Of a stretch of 25,497 bases of DNA, positions 1-11,929 are shown piece after piece (position 1 is the stretch's first letter; each line of letters begins with the position of its first letter). The notes beneath the pieces are model-generated. The model was not told the DNA's origin, did no database searches, and saw only the letters and a program-made list of their open reading frames with translations. This DNA comes from Pelagophyceae sp. CCMP2097 (lineage: Eukaryota > Sar > Pelagophyceae): positions 344,235 through 369,731 of the forward strand of contig MU657165.1 in NCBI GenBank assembly GCA_026770575.1, written 5' to 3'. A program made the translations under genes and the position numbers.

Positions 1-442
1 ACGCCGCTTCGCGCTCACGTTGAAGCGACAAAAGATATGTTGAAAAAGTAGCTTGAAAAGTAGCTTGAAAAAAGTGAACTTGTCTAATTCCATCATCGAG
101 TCTGAAGGATCTGAGCGCGCTGGGCGCATCGGCGTCAGCAGGAGATGCGCACAGCACTGTCGGTTCTTGCTCTTTAAAGCGTTTTAGGCGACGTTATGCA
201 AAGTGCGAGGTCAGCTTGAAAGTAGCTTGAAAAAAGTGAAGCTGTCTAATTATCTCCCTCTCCTAGAGGTAAGATGAGATTTGCATATCCGAAAATCCGG
301 AAAATACCGCAATACGAGTTTCCTTCGACCGTTCCCCATCCGTTGCGCCGCAAGCACATCCTGGCCCCCGAAACACGCCCCGAAACACCAGGTTTTAGCG
401 CTGTCAACTTCCACTCATTCCTCGCGTCTTGCGGAGGGCGCG
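1..442. other. Upstream region with a direct repeat; no gene recognised
   Basis: No convincing coding exon is visible before the proposed start at 443. The stretch is less GC-rich than the genes and holds a long imperfect direct repeat (listed separately). It probably includes the promoter and 5' untranslated region of the cell-surface protein gene. An in-frame ATG at 281 would add 54 residues of unremarkable sequence ahead of the signal peptide and was not chosen. Confidence 0.5.
47..253. repeat. Imperfect direct repeat, two copies about 160 bp apart
   Basis: AGTAGCTTGAAAAAAGTGAA is followed by a short variable stretch and then TGTCTAATT near 60-90; the same order recurs near 219-249. A further short AGTAGCTTGAAAA unit sits just before the first copy. 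The copies are nearly identical in an otherwise GC-rich, non-repetitive background. They could be promoter modules of the downstream gene or the remnant of a small mobile element; nothing here decides between these. Confidence 0.7.
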
Positions 443-2498
443 ATGCTCTTGGTGTGGTGTGCGATGGCGGCGTATAGCGGGACCCCTGCGGCCGCTCGGC
501 CTCAGCGACCGGCGCCGTTCATGGGTATCGAACGGCTGTTAATAGCGGACCACCACGAAGGCGGCTGGTGCCGCCCGGCGCCACACGACTTGCATCCCCA
601 CACCCTTGCTGCCGGTCCCGGTCAGCCCCTCGACGCCCCTCGACGCTCAAAGGTCCCTCGACGACCCTAGAGGACTCGGACCCTCTATAACGCCCCTCGA
701 CACCCCTCGACGACGCCCGGGCCTTCAAGTTGCTTGCGGCGCAGGTATCGCCACGACCTCGACTACACGGACGCGCACGGCCGCAAGGTCGCCATCAAGT
801 ACGACGTCGAGGCGGCGCCCGGCCTCGACTTAGCGCAGCTCGACGACGAAGACGACCTCGAGGCCATCGAAGGTGAGTCGACGCGCACCACCGCGACCCC
901 CCCGGGCCGACGGATTCGCGTAGGCAACGGCACGGAGGGCTTGCTCTCGCTGCGTTTTGGGTCGGCGCGCGGCGCGAAGAAGTTCCACTCGCGGCTCACT
1001 CACGAGACGATCCTAGTCGGCGGCGCGCACTGGGGCTACCGCACGGCAAACTCGAGTGCCACGGCGTGGCACTCGCCCCTGCTCGTGCGAGTAGTCAACG
1101 GCACGGCGGCGGTGAACGGGTCGACGGTCAACGCGACGATTTTGGACGTGGAGCTCACCGAGGTCTTCCGCAACGCGCACTTTGAGGCGCGTCCGAGCGT
1201 CGCCCGAGCGCTGCGGACGAAACGCGCAGGCGCGCATCCATTTTGCGAAGCACGACATGCGCAAGCACCGCATGCCGCTGCCGCAGGGCGACGCTCTCGA
1301 CCCGCAGGGCGACGGCGACGGCCCCGCGCGGCGCGCGCTCTGGGGCGAGGACCTTTACGATTGGTTCGTCGAACAGGCAACCGAGGTGGTGTATGTCGCC
1401 GCAGCCGTCGTGAAAGCCACGGTCGCAACCGTACGCGCCGGCATCGACGCGCTCGACGGTGACGTCCGCAGCGACTTTTCAAATGGGCTCAAGATCATCG
1501 ACGAGGACTTCAGCGGCGAGAGCGTGACGCAGCTCCTCGGCTTGGGCGGCGAGTTCGACGTCTGGTGCGACAAGTGCAAGGCCTACGCCGGCGTCGAGCT
1601 CCACGTCGGGTTCGACATTAAGGCGTACTCGGCGGAAAGGGTCTACGCGTACATCGAGGGCGGCATCGACTTTGAGATGGACATCTCCGCGACGGTTTCC
1701 CGATCCGCGTCGGGCACGTGGGAGCGCACGGTGGCGACGTTCAACTCGCCCGTGATCACCTTCGCTTTGGGCAGCATCCCCATGACCGTCCAGGCCGTCG
1801 TCCCCGTCAACCTGGGCTTCAAGGTCGACGTCACGTCCTTTGCCTCTCTCCGCTCGACCTTTTCCGCAGTAGCCATGGCCAAGGCCGGCTTTGAGTACAC
1901 GGCCCGAGGCGGCCTCGGCCAGACGCATCGCGTCACGACGTCAAAAGGGGGCGACGGCCTCCGCATCGTGGACGCGGGCGGCGGCCACGCTCGCGCGTCC
2001 GCGTGGATATTGCCTATGCCCCAGATGAAGTTTTCATACATCGGCGGACCCCAAATTGGCCTCAAGTGCGCTCTGGACGTCAGCACGGACGTGGACGCGG
2101 CCAAGGGGGCGTGCACCACCGTCGCGCTCGCCGCCCGCTTCGAAGGTACGCCTGAAACGCCGGGCCCGCCCACAGAGGCACCGTCCCAGAGGAGGAGAGC
2201 GCTCGGGGAGTCGCGTCGCGAGCCCGCGCACGGAGAGGCGCAGTTGCTCTGAGAGCGTCCGACGGCGCTCGGCGACGCGCGCTCGACGACGACGCAAGGT
2301 ACCGTCGGCGCGACCGTCGGCCTCCACGTCCTCGGTCTAACGCTCATTCAAGACAAGCAGCTTGGCCCGACGACCGTCTACAAAGAGGTTTTCCCCATCG
2401 CGTCCGCGACCGAGCAGCTCTGCCCCGGAGAGCTGCTCGCAAATCCCGGGTCCGGCGGCTCCGGCGGCTCTGGCGGCTCTGGCGGCTCTGGTGGGTCT

Positions 2499-2529
<31 letters not shown>

Positions 2530-3030
2530 GCGTTGGGATTTGCGACGACACGTGCCAGTACCGGCGCGACGGTGCATGCGACGACGGCGCGCAGGGTTCG
2601 GACTTTTCGGTCTGCCCTTGCGGATCCGATTGCAGCGACTGCGGCGGGCGCTCGTCGTGCGCCGGCGACGTAGATGCCGGGGACGGCGGCGGCGACGGCG
2701 GGATTTGCGCCAACACGTGCGAGTACGCGCGCGACGGCGAGTGCGACGACGGCTCGCAGGGTTCGCAATATGCCGTCTGCGCATGCGGGACGGACTGCTT
2801 CGACTGCGGCGGGCGCTCGTCGTGCGACGCCAGCGCGGTCGGGGGAGCCGCCTGCGTCGACTTAGACCCGATTTATTGCCATACTATGGTCATCGGCTCG
2901 GGCCCCGACTTGGGTAACACGTGCGGCAGCTTTTTCTGCCCGACGTGCACGTTCGCGCATGCATGCGACGCCACGTGCGGCTTCGCCGTGTGCGGTGGCG
3001 GCGGTGACGACTACTACGACGACGACGACG

Positions 3031-3061
<31 letters not shown>

Positions 3062-4707
3062 CTACGGCGACGACTACTACTACGACTACGACTACGACGA
3101 CTACGACGATGGCGACGATGACAGCGCGTACGACGACGACGGCGCGCAGCGGCCCGCGGCGGCCGTCGCGGAACCCGTGAAGGACACGTGGGACAAGGTC
3201 GGGACGGTGTGGTTCGGCGAGATGACGCGCGTCGGCGGCGCCGCGTGCGGGGACCTCGCGCTGCCGGCGTTTTTGACGATGTCCCTCACGCTCATCCGAT
3301 CTTCCGGCGACGGGGAGATCCACCTCGTCTCGACCGTCTACGGCGGCACCGACGCCGGCACGCAGTCTTTTGCGGCGCTCTCACAGCACATGTACTACGC
3401 GCAGATGCTCTCGGAATCGCATGTGCGACTCGGACGCAGCGCATGGACTCCACTCGAAATACTACGCTCCGCGCCGCGAGAATGTTAACGCGCGATCCGC
3501 CTCGCACGATCCGCCTCGCACGAGTGATAAATAGGTCATTCTGGCGAGATACTGTTCGCCGACGTCGCGAGGCCTGTGCTACTCGGACGGCGGCGAGGAC
3601 GCGGCGTTCTTCGAGTCGACGACGGGCATGGCGGTCAGCCTCCCGGCCGTCTTCGGGACGTTTACGGGGACGTCGGCAATCTTCCAAGATAAACGCGTAC
3701 ACCCATGCATCACGATCAAACTCAGCCGCAACGCCGACTCGGCCACGCTGATACCGACGCCGAGCACGCAGCCGATACCGACGCCACAACCGACGCCGCG
3801 CCCGGCATCGCCGACGCCGCTCCCGACGGCATTGCCAACGCCGCGCCCGACGGCCTCGCCGACGCCATCTCCGACAAATAAACCGACGCCAGTGGCAGTG
3901 TCAACGACGCCCGCGCCCACGGCCAAGCCCTCGCCGACGCCAACGCCCGCTCCGACGCCCTCTCCGACGACGCCGGCGCCCATAGCCTTGCCGACGCCGC
4001 GCCCGACGGCCAAGCCGACGCCCTCTCCGACAAATAAACCGACGCCGGCGGCAGTGTCGACGACGCCCGCACCCTCGGTCGAGCCCTCGTCGACGGCGCC
4101 GACACCCTTTCCGACGCCCGCTCCGACGCCCGCTCCGACGCCGGCCCCCACAAAGGCCTCACCGACGGCGCCCGTCGTTGAGATCAAGGCGTCGATGGTC
4201 TTCCTGACCGACGCGACGCCGGCCGAGTTCCTCGGCGACGCAGCGGCGGTCCGCGCGTTCCAGGTGTCCATTTCCGCCGTCGTCGACGGCCTTTCTGCGG
4301 ACATGGTCACCGTATTCGGTGCCACGATCAAGGCCCGCCGCACCCTCCTGGCCGCGGGTCTTGAAGTCGACTATGCCATGGCATTTCCGCTCGAGGCCAC
4401 CGCCGACGTCTCCGCCGCGGTTACGGCCGTCACGGGAGCCGTCATATCACAGCTCAGCGTCGCCATCGCGTCGGGGCTTTACGAGGCAGCGCTCGCCTTC
4501 GCGCTCGTCGCCGTGGCCGCGCAAGTCGATCTGGGCGCCGTCGACACGTCGCTCTCCGTCGCGGCCGTCGCGGCCGCCAAAGTCTCCCTCGAAAGCCCGT
4601 CGCAGCCGACGCCGGCCGCGAGGTCGAGCTCCGGGGCCGCGGCGCCCGCGGCGTCCTTGGCGCTCGCCGTCGCCGCCGCAGCGGCGCTCCACGGTATTCT
4701 CTGCTAA
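443..4707 (+). CDS. Large secreted, probably GPI-anchored cell-surface protein
   Basis: Proposed exons: 443-567, 745-872, 924-1189, 1230-2145, 2299-3422, 3535-4707; phases agree throughout and give about 1243 aa. The start is the ATG opening a signal peptide ([12 protein letters not shown]). Domains in order: a globular part with several N-glycosylation sequons (NGT, NSS, NAT); a beta-rich part after a WCDKCKAY motif; a Gly-Ser linker; two Cys-rich modules ([15 protein letters not shown]...CGSDCSDCG and [15 protein letters not shown]...CGTDCFDCG) of a kind I have seen in algal surface proteins; an Asp/Tyr tract; a second globular part; a Pro-Thr-rich stalk; an SEA-like domain ending near [11 protein letters not shown]; and a hydrophobic C-terminus after SSSG, typical of a GPI signal. 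The 40-nt intron at 1190-1229 is the weakest call and could instead be a sequencing frameshift. Function unknown; adhesion or cell covering is inference. Confidence 0.75.
568..744 (+). other. Intron with internal CCCCTCGACG-type repeats
   Basis: Donor CTG|GTGCCG and acceptor GCGCAG|G join the signal-peptide exon to the [15 protein letters not shown] exon in matching phase (177 nt) and remove an in-frame TAG at 668-670. The interior from about 624 to 715 repeats variants of CCCTCGACGCCCCTCGACG. The boundary rests on phase and on the smooth protein join (HHEGGW then YRHDLD). Confidence 0.5.
2449..2529 (+). repeat. Gly-Ser coding microsatellite
   Basis: About 80 bp of tandem GGCTCC/GGCTCT-type units encode a run of GSGG repeats inside the cell-surface protein, joining the beta-rich domain to the Cys-rich modules. 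It is a flexible linker by composition and a likely site of length variation between strains. Confidence 0.85.
3000..3125 (+). repeat. Asp/Tyr triplet tract
   Basis: Uninterrupted GAC and TAC triplets encode a stretch made almost only of Asp and Tyr within the cell-surface protein, directly after its second Cys-rich segment. The strong negative charge with many tyrosines suggests metal or mineral binding, or tyrosine modification (sulfation or cross-linking); this is inference. The reverse-strand reading (poly-Val) is an artefact. Confidence 0.85.
3757..4155 (+). repeat. Pro-Thr-rich stalk repeats
   Basis: Repeated CCGACGCC(G/C)-like units encode about 130 residues rich in PTP, PTPAP and PTNKP motifs between the second globular part and the SEA-like domain of the cell-surface protein. 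PT stalks are typically O-glycosylated extended rods. Two larger sub-repeats are visible, each containing the PSPTNKPTP and VSTTPAP words, near 3870-3920 and 4020-4070, so the stalk grew by duplication. Confidence 0.85.
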
Positions 4708-4948
4708 CCGCGCGGCGGCGGGATTTACAACGCCCGCGACGGTCGTCGCGGACCCTAGACCGTCACCGTCGGGGCGACCGACCGACGACTTTATCCAAGT
4801 AACACACCGCCTTGACTCGTTTCTCGTGCCTTTTCGACGGCGCGCGTCCCAGCATGGTGTCCACCTCCCCGGAGGCGGCGGAGGGGCTCAACCGGCATCA
4901 TTCAAGCCCTTGTCAGTGCGCGCTGCCTGCGACGGCCTTCGGGGAAGC

Positions 4949-6153
4949 TTATCTTAGCGCGGCCTTCGGCTCGGCGGGCGCTCGGTAGAGTTTGGCGGGC
5001 CCGCCGGCAGTGACGGCGTAATGGAGCGGGCGACGGCCGCTAAAATCTTCCGCGATGACGGCGGCGGGATAGGCGTCGATCAACGCTTGGACGAGGGCGC
5101 GCGGCGCTGCGGCATCGCCCGCGACGACGTGGAGCGGCAGCTGGCCGGCTTCGTCGGCCTCGGCGCAGGCCTCCCGCGTCGTGGCCGCCAGCGCCTCGTC
5201 GTAAAATCCGCACTGCCTGAAGCGGGCGACGTCAAGGCGCGGGCCCCGCGCTCCGTCCCCTCGGAGGGGCGCAAGAGGGGCTTACAGGAGCGTTGGGAGG
5301 CGCATGTTGTGCTGCGGGTGCGCGTCGAGGAGCGCGTCGAGCACGCGCTGCGGCGCGCTATTCGCTTTCGCGTCGGCGTAGAGCGGTCCGCCGCGCGACA
5401 AGTCCGCGCGGCCGACGGCCGACGGCGCCGCCGCCGCGAGGGCCTCGACGATGGCCCAGCGGCGGTTGGAGACTGCAATCTCGACTGGCGTGCGGCCAGA
5501 GCCGTCAACGGCGGCGGCGCACTCGGGCGCGGCGGAAACGAGGAGGCGGACGACATCCCTCGCGCGCTTCGCCTCGGCGGCGTCCGCGGCGGTGCTCCGC
5601 GCGGCCGCGCGGGCGGGCCGGGTGTAGTCGGCGCCGCCGGCAGCGGCCAAGTGCAGCGGCGTCTGCGACCGGCCGTCGCGAGCCGCAGCCGCGCCAGGCT
5701 GCACCGCCAGGAGCGCCTCGATCGCCGCCGCCGGCGCCTGGCGGGTTGTACGGTCAGGCACGCAAGCCGCCGCCCGCGCGGGCGCTCCAGAAATCTCCGG
5801 TTTCCGACGCGGGTCGGCGCGTGCGCGTGCGCAGCCACGTGGAGCGCCGTGCGGCCGAGCTCGTCGCGCGCCGCCGCCGCGCCTCGCAGGGGCGCCGGGG
5901 TGGACACTGGCCTCAGCCGCCGCGTTTGCTTAGCGGGCGCGCGCCGCTGCACCGCCGCGTCGGCGGCGGGCCCGCGGACGTTTCCGCGCAGCCTTGAGGC
6001 GAGCGTGGAGCGCGACGGCGGCGGCGCCTCGCGGGCGACGTACGCCGCCTGGGCGTAGGCCGCCTCTCGCCGCGGGCACTCGCAGAGCGCCTCGACTTCG
6101 TCCCATTGGAGCCGCGCCGCCGCGCGGAAGATGGGGTCTAAGACGCCCGCCAT
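4949..6153 (-). CDS. Ankyrin-repeat protein
   Basis: Three exons on the minus strand: 6153-5809, 5737-5286, 5216-4949 (about 354 aa). The last intron has a textbook donor (GTAAGC), a TTGAC branch-like site and acceptor TTCAG; the first (71 nt) uses GTCGGA and GCCAG. Ankyrin hallmarks: GRTALHVAA, SQTPLHLAAAGG, GRTPVEIAV, GQLPLHVVAGDAA, GRRPLHYAVTAG, with intervening helices such as ALVQALIDAYPAAVIAEDFSG. The form, with helices ending in a 'YP' motif, is common in stramenopile ankyrin proteins. There is no signal peptide, membrane segment or other domain, so only a protein-protein interaction role can be suggested. Exon 1 has a poorly ankyrin-like stretch (about residues 38-85) that may hide another short intron. 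Confidence 0.85.
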
Positions 6154-6692
6154 CGTCGCCGCAAGAAGGCGCGCGACTTACCGCTTATACGGTCGGTTGT
6201 CAGAAGTTCTTACTACACTCGCCTAAAACCGCCAGACCTGAAAATTCGCTGGAACCGACCTTAACGGGACCTCGCAGCCAGAGCCGACGCGCGCGGGCGA
6301 GCGAGCGCAGAACGCACTGGAAGGCGACGCCGCTGCGGAACCGTGGGTGCTGCTGCAGTCTCGCGACGTCCTCGAACGGCAGAACTTTAGATACAATTTT
6401 GAGACATGCACATCGTTCGGAAACGGTTTTAGAAAGTGCCTCAAGGATCCGGTCAAGGAATGGCCATGTGAGAAAGCTTCCAGACCCGAAGTCTCTACAA
6501 TTGTACGAAGGTTGCGACCTTTATCAAACTCGGCTGGGCCTCTCCGTGGCCTCGGCTCGCTCTTTCGACGTTACGGAACAGCCTCGATCAAATTCATAGG
6601 TCCGGGGAGTAATGGAGCTCAGCTTCCTTAAGGCGGCCGGTGCCCTCGCAGGCAGCGGCCCTGTGGCCTCGGGCTCCGCGCGCAATACGCCG
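6154..6692. other. Intergenic region between ankyrin and PDK genes
   Basis: No exon recognised. It lies upstream of the minus-strand ankyrin gene and downstream of the minus-strand kinase gene, so it should hold the ankyrin promoter and the kinase 3' end. The part from about 6375 to 6520 is clearly AT-richer than its surroundings and contains the palindrome TACAATTGTA, shared with the intergenic region near 15960-16003. No tRNA-like A/B boxes were found. Confidence 0.5.
6491..6505. repeat. Shared element AGTCTCTACAATTGTA, copy 1
   Basis: The perfect palindrome TACAATTGTA (6496-6505) preceded by AGTCTC matches AGTCTTTACAATTGTA at about 15958-15973 with one mismatch. Both copies sit in AT-rich intergenic DNA. 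It may be a transcription-factor site or part of a dispersed element. Confidence 0.6.
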
Positions 6693-8522
6693 CTACGGCA
6701 GCGGCTCGTCGTGGTCACCTGAAAAAAAGACGATACTGCGACGAATACGGGTATGAATACGCGTCGTCTAAAAGGGTGGCCGTCCGCACCGAGGCGCGAG
6801 AGGTAGACAAAGGCGTCGGTGCCGTAGCCCTCCATGGACATGAGCGAAACGTCGCCGCCGAAGTAGCGCGCGTAGGCGCGCGAGATTGGGAGGCCGTAGC
6901 CCAGGCCTGCGAGAGGCGCGCCGCCAAAGTCCGACCTAGGCGATCAATCATCCAGACGGCTGTAAAACAAGTTTCCAGGCGGCCGGAGAGGGCCGGAGAG
7001 AGTTTCGGGCGCGGCGTCGGCCCCGGCAGAGGGCCGGGTGCAAGGCCGGGTGCAGGACCCGGGGCCTCTGGGAGCCCCTCCCGCTTTTTGAACGTCTGTG
7101 TTTGCCTCTTGGCGCGGCTTTCGCACGCGAGGTCGTTTGCGTCGTCGAAGCCGCGCTGCTGGACCTCGTGCGAAGCTGTCGTGAACAAGTACGACCAGAC
7201 GCGTGGCATGTGAGACCGCGCGATACCGCCGCCCTCGTCCGAGACCTTCAAAGCCACGTCCTCGTTGTCCTCGCCTACACGCCGCGTCCGGCGATGGACC
7301 GTGTCGGGTTTTCTTCAAAAAGGCACCGCACCGTCGGCGACGACGACTTTGATCGACGGCATCTTGAGGTCGCCGACGTCGGCGCCGGGCCCGGCGGACC
7401 GCAAGGCGTGCTCGACGGTGGCGCGCATCGAGTTTTTAAGGAGCTCGAGCATGATGTAGTACAAGTGATCAGGCACCTACGTGGCACCAATGCATCATGC
7501 CACACCGGGTTCATCATACCCTTTGGACCGCATGCGGACGCCGCTGCGCGCGTAGCTAAAGGTCAAATCGAGGCGGCCGTGGATCTCGACTTTTGGCGCG
7601 TCTCCGAATTGACGCTCGCAGAGCGAAGTCGCCTGCTCGACGGCATCTCGGGCCACGTCGGCGGGCTTGACGTTTGTGTTGAGGAGTCCGACACAGCCGT
7701 TGCGGCGGCGGCACTGCCGGAGGGCGAGGTATTGCCCGATGAGCATTCGGATGCCGATGCGACTCGTATAAAAAGAGTCGAGAAACCCATGGATAGCCGC
7801 GTCATCCACAAAGCGCTCGTTGTTGCCCATCGACAGGCGGAGCTCGTGCGCGCCGCGCGCCATGGTGAAGAGCACCGCGCTGTGCCGCTCGTAGATGGCC
7901 GTTAAAAGCTTGGCGAACTCGGCCTCTGTGTCCTCGTCCACGGGACACCGCGACGCTGCGATTTCTCGAATGGACTGGGCGTACCACTCGCGCACTTTGC
8001 GCACGCTCGGCATCTCCGTGAGCGAAGGGATGCGGTCCAGCTCGCAGACTCGGAGAGCGAGTCGGATCTGGAGCTCGCGGTGCAGAAAAGCCGCCACGCT
8101 CAGCAGCTCTGTCCTACGCGGGGTTACCGTGACACACTGGTGATTCTGCGCGCCGCAATCGCCGCGAATGCGTGCCGGCACGCGGCGTGCATGCGGCTCC
8201 GCGAGAGACGCACGTGGCATAGTCTGGTCGGTCCGGGGGCGCCTTGCGGAGGTGCGACTGGCCGGCCTACAGCCGCGCATCGTCAGAGCGGCGCAGGCAG
8301 CGGCGCCGGCGACCGTAGGGGCCGGCGCGGGCGGGCCCCGCCGCCGTGCCCGCGGGGGCGCACCTCTATGAGGCGGCGGAGCGAAACGCTCGTCGCGCGG
8401 CCTTTGGCGAGTTCGATGATGCGGGCGTCGTCGACGACGTCCGTGAAGCGGCGGCGCGGCGCGGCGCGGCAAAGCACGCGGCGCGGCCGCAGGTTGGCGC
8501 TCACGACGCGGCGGGCTAACAT
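6693..8522 (-). CDS. PDK: Pyruvate dehydrogenase kinase (mitochondrial)
   Basis: Inhibits the mitochondrial pyruvate dehydrogenase complex by phosphorylating E1-alpha. Exons (minus): 8522-8364, 8136-7552, 7476-7332, 7274-7106, 6935-6790, 6718-6693 (about 409 aa; an upstream in-frame ATG at 8567 would add 15). The N-terminus is Arg/Ala-rich, as for a mitochondrial presequence. Family landmarks: [30 protein letters not shown]-box [13 protein letters not shown]1 box [18 protein letters not shown]2 box [39 protein letters not shown], and a C-terminal DHDEPLP like plant PDKs. Two introns must start with GC rather than GT to keep this conserved sequence (7477-7551 and 6936-7105). The last exon is only 26 nt. 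The protein could be called BCKD kinase, but the plant-PDK-like C-terminus argues for PDK. Confidence 0.95.
6936..7105 (-). other. GC-AG intron in the PDK gene (fourth)
   Basis: The exon ends AAGAG, followed by GCAAAC; the acceptor is CGCCTAG|G. Splicing here joins CESRAKR to [14 protein letters not shown] in the right phase (2). No GT donor in the region has that phase. Inside are repeats of GGCCGGGTGCA near 7030-7060. Confidence 0.75.
7477..7551 (-). other. GC-AG intron in the PDK gene (second)
   Basis: The conserved kinase string [20 protein letters not shown] is restored only if the exon ends at TAC and the intron begins GCGCGC, ending CACGTAG. The nearest GT donor would insert four residues (ARSG) into a position that is length-conserved in the family. 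Confidence 0.75.
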
Positions 8523-8783
8523 GGCATTCGGCGCGTTTTTGGCGACAATTCTGCCGCACCGGATCAAAGTTCGGATCGGTTCTTCAAGGCTTCAGCCGTG
8601 CGGGACAGCGCCCGAGCGGTGAAAGGCCGGGTGAGCATCGTATACTATTATCTGCGACGAGGTGGGAGCGAGAAGGCGGGGCTTCTGTATCGCCGGCTCG
8701 GGTGAGGCCAGGCGCTACACGACGCTGCCGGCGGAGACTCCCGGGGGCCTCGACGCCGTCGTCGCTGCGAGGGTGCGAGGGCC

Positions 8784-10174
<1,391 letters not shown>

Positions 10175-10474
10175 TGGGACGAGTATCTTCTGCGACGACC
10201 ACACAGTTTTCGAGTTTCCAACCAATGAATGGTACGCGCCTTTCTGACACACAGAAAGCAACTTGAAGGGCTCGTGAGCGCGAACATTCATGTCATGTAG
10301 TTTGTACATATGTCACGGAACCGGGCCCGAAGCCGGACGCAGGCCGAGGACGTCTCTAGCATGGTGGTGGCCCGATGAATGCGGCGTGGCGTGAGTGACT
10401 TTGGGCCGCAAGGAGGCTTCAAGTCCTTTACGGATACCTCGCGGTCGGGCATCGACGCCGCTGCCTCGATGCGC
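10175..10474. other. Intergenic region upstream of TPI
   Basis: About 300 bp between the minus-strand TPI start and the minus-strand TspO-like gene's stop. AT content rises around 10200-10320, in keeping with the TPI promoter and 5' untranslated region. No further gene was recognised. Confidence 0.45.
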
Positions 10475-11644
10475 CTACTTGCCTTTGCCGCCGATGGAGT
10501 TGGGCTGGAGCTGGAATAGGTTGAATAACTTGATCTTGGCGGAGTCGCCTAGCGTGGCGATGCCGGCGGTCGCAAGGCGGCATCACCACCGCGCACGACG
10601 CGAGGGTCCCCTCCTGATGCGACGTACCGTCGGCGGGGCTCGGGAAGAGTGGTCGGCGCGGCGTGTTGAGGGTCCAAATATTTGCCGTGAGGACCGTGGC
10701 GATTGAAATCCAGACAAAGGACGGGGCCAGCACTCTGGCGGCCAGCTGCGACACCTTTGAGAACTCGAGCACGGCGTTCCCGACGGAAGCCCAGACGACG
10801 ACGCAGCCGACGGCAGAGACGCCCAGGCGCTTCTCGACGTTTGTGATGGTGTTCCACGTGTCTCCGATGCAAAGGTGGCCCACAAGTGCGAGGAGCGGCG
10901 CCGAGGCGAGGGCCTGAGTCTGGCCGTAGACTAATGCGGCGGCGACGCCGCGCAGAGCTGTGATGCTGAGCCAGATGACGGGGAAGGCCTTGCCCGGCGG
11001 CGTCCACTTGGGCCTTAAGACGGCCGCAGGCGTGGCCTTGCCGTCCATAGAGTCGCGGTCTGGCCGCGAGTTGTCGAGGAGCGAAAAGATGCGCGACCGC
11101 AGCGAGAGGAAGGCAAACATGGCGAAGACGGCGGGCTGCGGCAGCTTGAAAGGGATGCACTTGTCAAACAGCGTGAACGCGGCGGCAAAGAGGCCCAACT
11201 GCGCGGCAGTCGCAGAGACGTACTTGAAAACGTCGCCGTAGTTCACGGTCGCGCCGTCGAACGACACCGGCGCCACCGCGGCAGGCGCGGCGGCTGGCGC
11301 AGCCGGCGCGGCGGCCGGCGCGGCGGCCGCCGCGGTGGCCGGCGGCGCGGCGGTGGGCAGTCGGAGGCCATAGTCGGTATACGAGACCACGCCACCCTCG
11401 CACGCGGCCGCCCAGTCCTTGGCGGACACGCCGGCGCGTACGCCAAAGTCGTAGTACGACGTCGCACCTAGCCTAGACGCTCCGGAGGTGACTGTTGGAG
11501 CGGGGACGCACCGTTGGCCTTGGTTTCGGCCTGCCATTCGTCGACGCTGGCGCGCAGCCGCGAGACCGGGCGCGCGGCCGGCGTGCTAAACCCGCTGGCG
11601 ACGCAGGCGCACGCCGCGCAAACGGCGTACGCGACGAGTCCCAT
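10475..11644 (-). CDS. Plastid-targeted TspO/MBR (translocator)-like membrane protein
   Basis: Exons (minus): 11644-11512, 11467-10628, 10548-10475 (348 aa). The N-terminus MGLVAYAVCAACACVASG|FSTPAARP is a signal peptide followed at once by Phe and a Pro/Ala/Arg transit stretch, the bipartite leader of heterokont plastid proteins. After a conserved-looking YYDFGVRAGVSAKDWAAAC segment and an Ala-Pro linker (about residues 83-112) come hydrophobic helices. Residues about 195-315 match TspO/MBR: RPKWTPPGKAFPVIW, GDTWNTITN, VVVWASVGNA and final TANIWTLN. TspO proteins bind tetrapyrroles and other ligands in membranes; a role in plastid tetrapyrrole or stress handling is inference. The long N-terminal half is not part of the TspO family. 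Introns are 44 nt (GTGCGT) and 79 nt (GTACGT). Confidence 0.85.
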
Positions 11645-11929
11645 GGCGTCGAGCTCTACTAGTAACGTTCAGAAATGGTTCGCCGAAAAATAAACGGCGG
11701 GCGCGGCGTCGACGTGGCGCCGGCCTCGGGTGCCGGACCCCGCGAGGCGCGGCGCACTAGTAAAATTCCGATATTAGACGCGGCCCCTGTCACTGCGATG
11801 GGGGGTCCTCGCCTTTCTTTGCGTGTGCCGCGCCGCTGCTGAGTCGTCGGCGCTGCAGGCTCGCGGGGCCGCGATCCGGGTCTAGGGGTCTTCGCTGCGC
11901 TCGCCGGCGCCGATGCGGTATTTGGCGGC

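Noticed and set aside
1190..1229. Frame change in the surface-protein gene as a frameshift or pseudogene
   Set aside because: A 40-nt GT-AG intron with correct phase explains it, and a 44-nt intron is secure elsewhere (11468-11511); a sequencing error is still possible.
2862..3323. Minus-strand poly-Val frame looking like a membrane protein
   Set aside because: Antisense of the GAC/TAC tract; an artefact of the repeat.
3579..4343. Long minus-strand frame rich in Gly/Val (and a second at 3722-4162)
   Set aside because: It is the antisense reading of the Pro-Thr stalk repeats; its composition simply mirrors the triplet repeat and it has no domain.
6154..6692. tRNA or other small RNA gene in the AT-rich intergenic stretch
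   Set aside because: No A/B box pair or cloverleaf could be found by eye.
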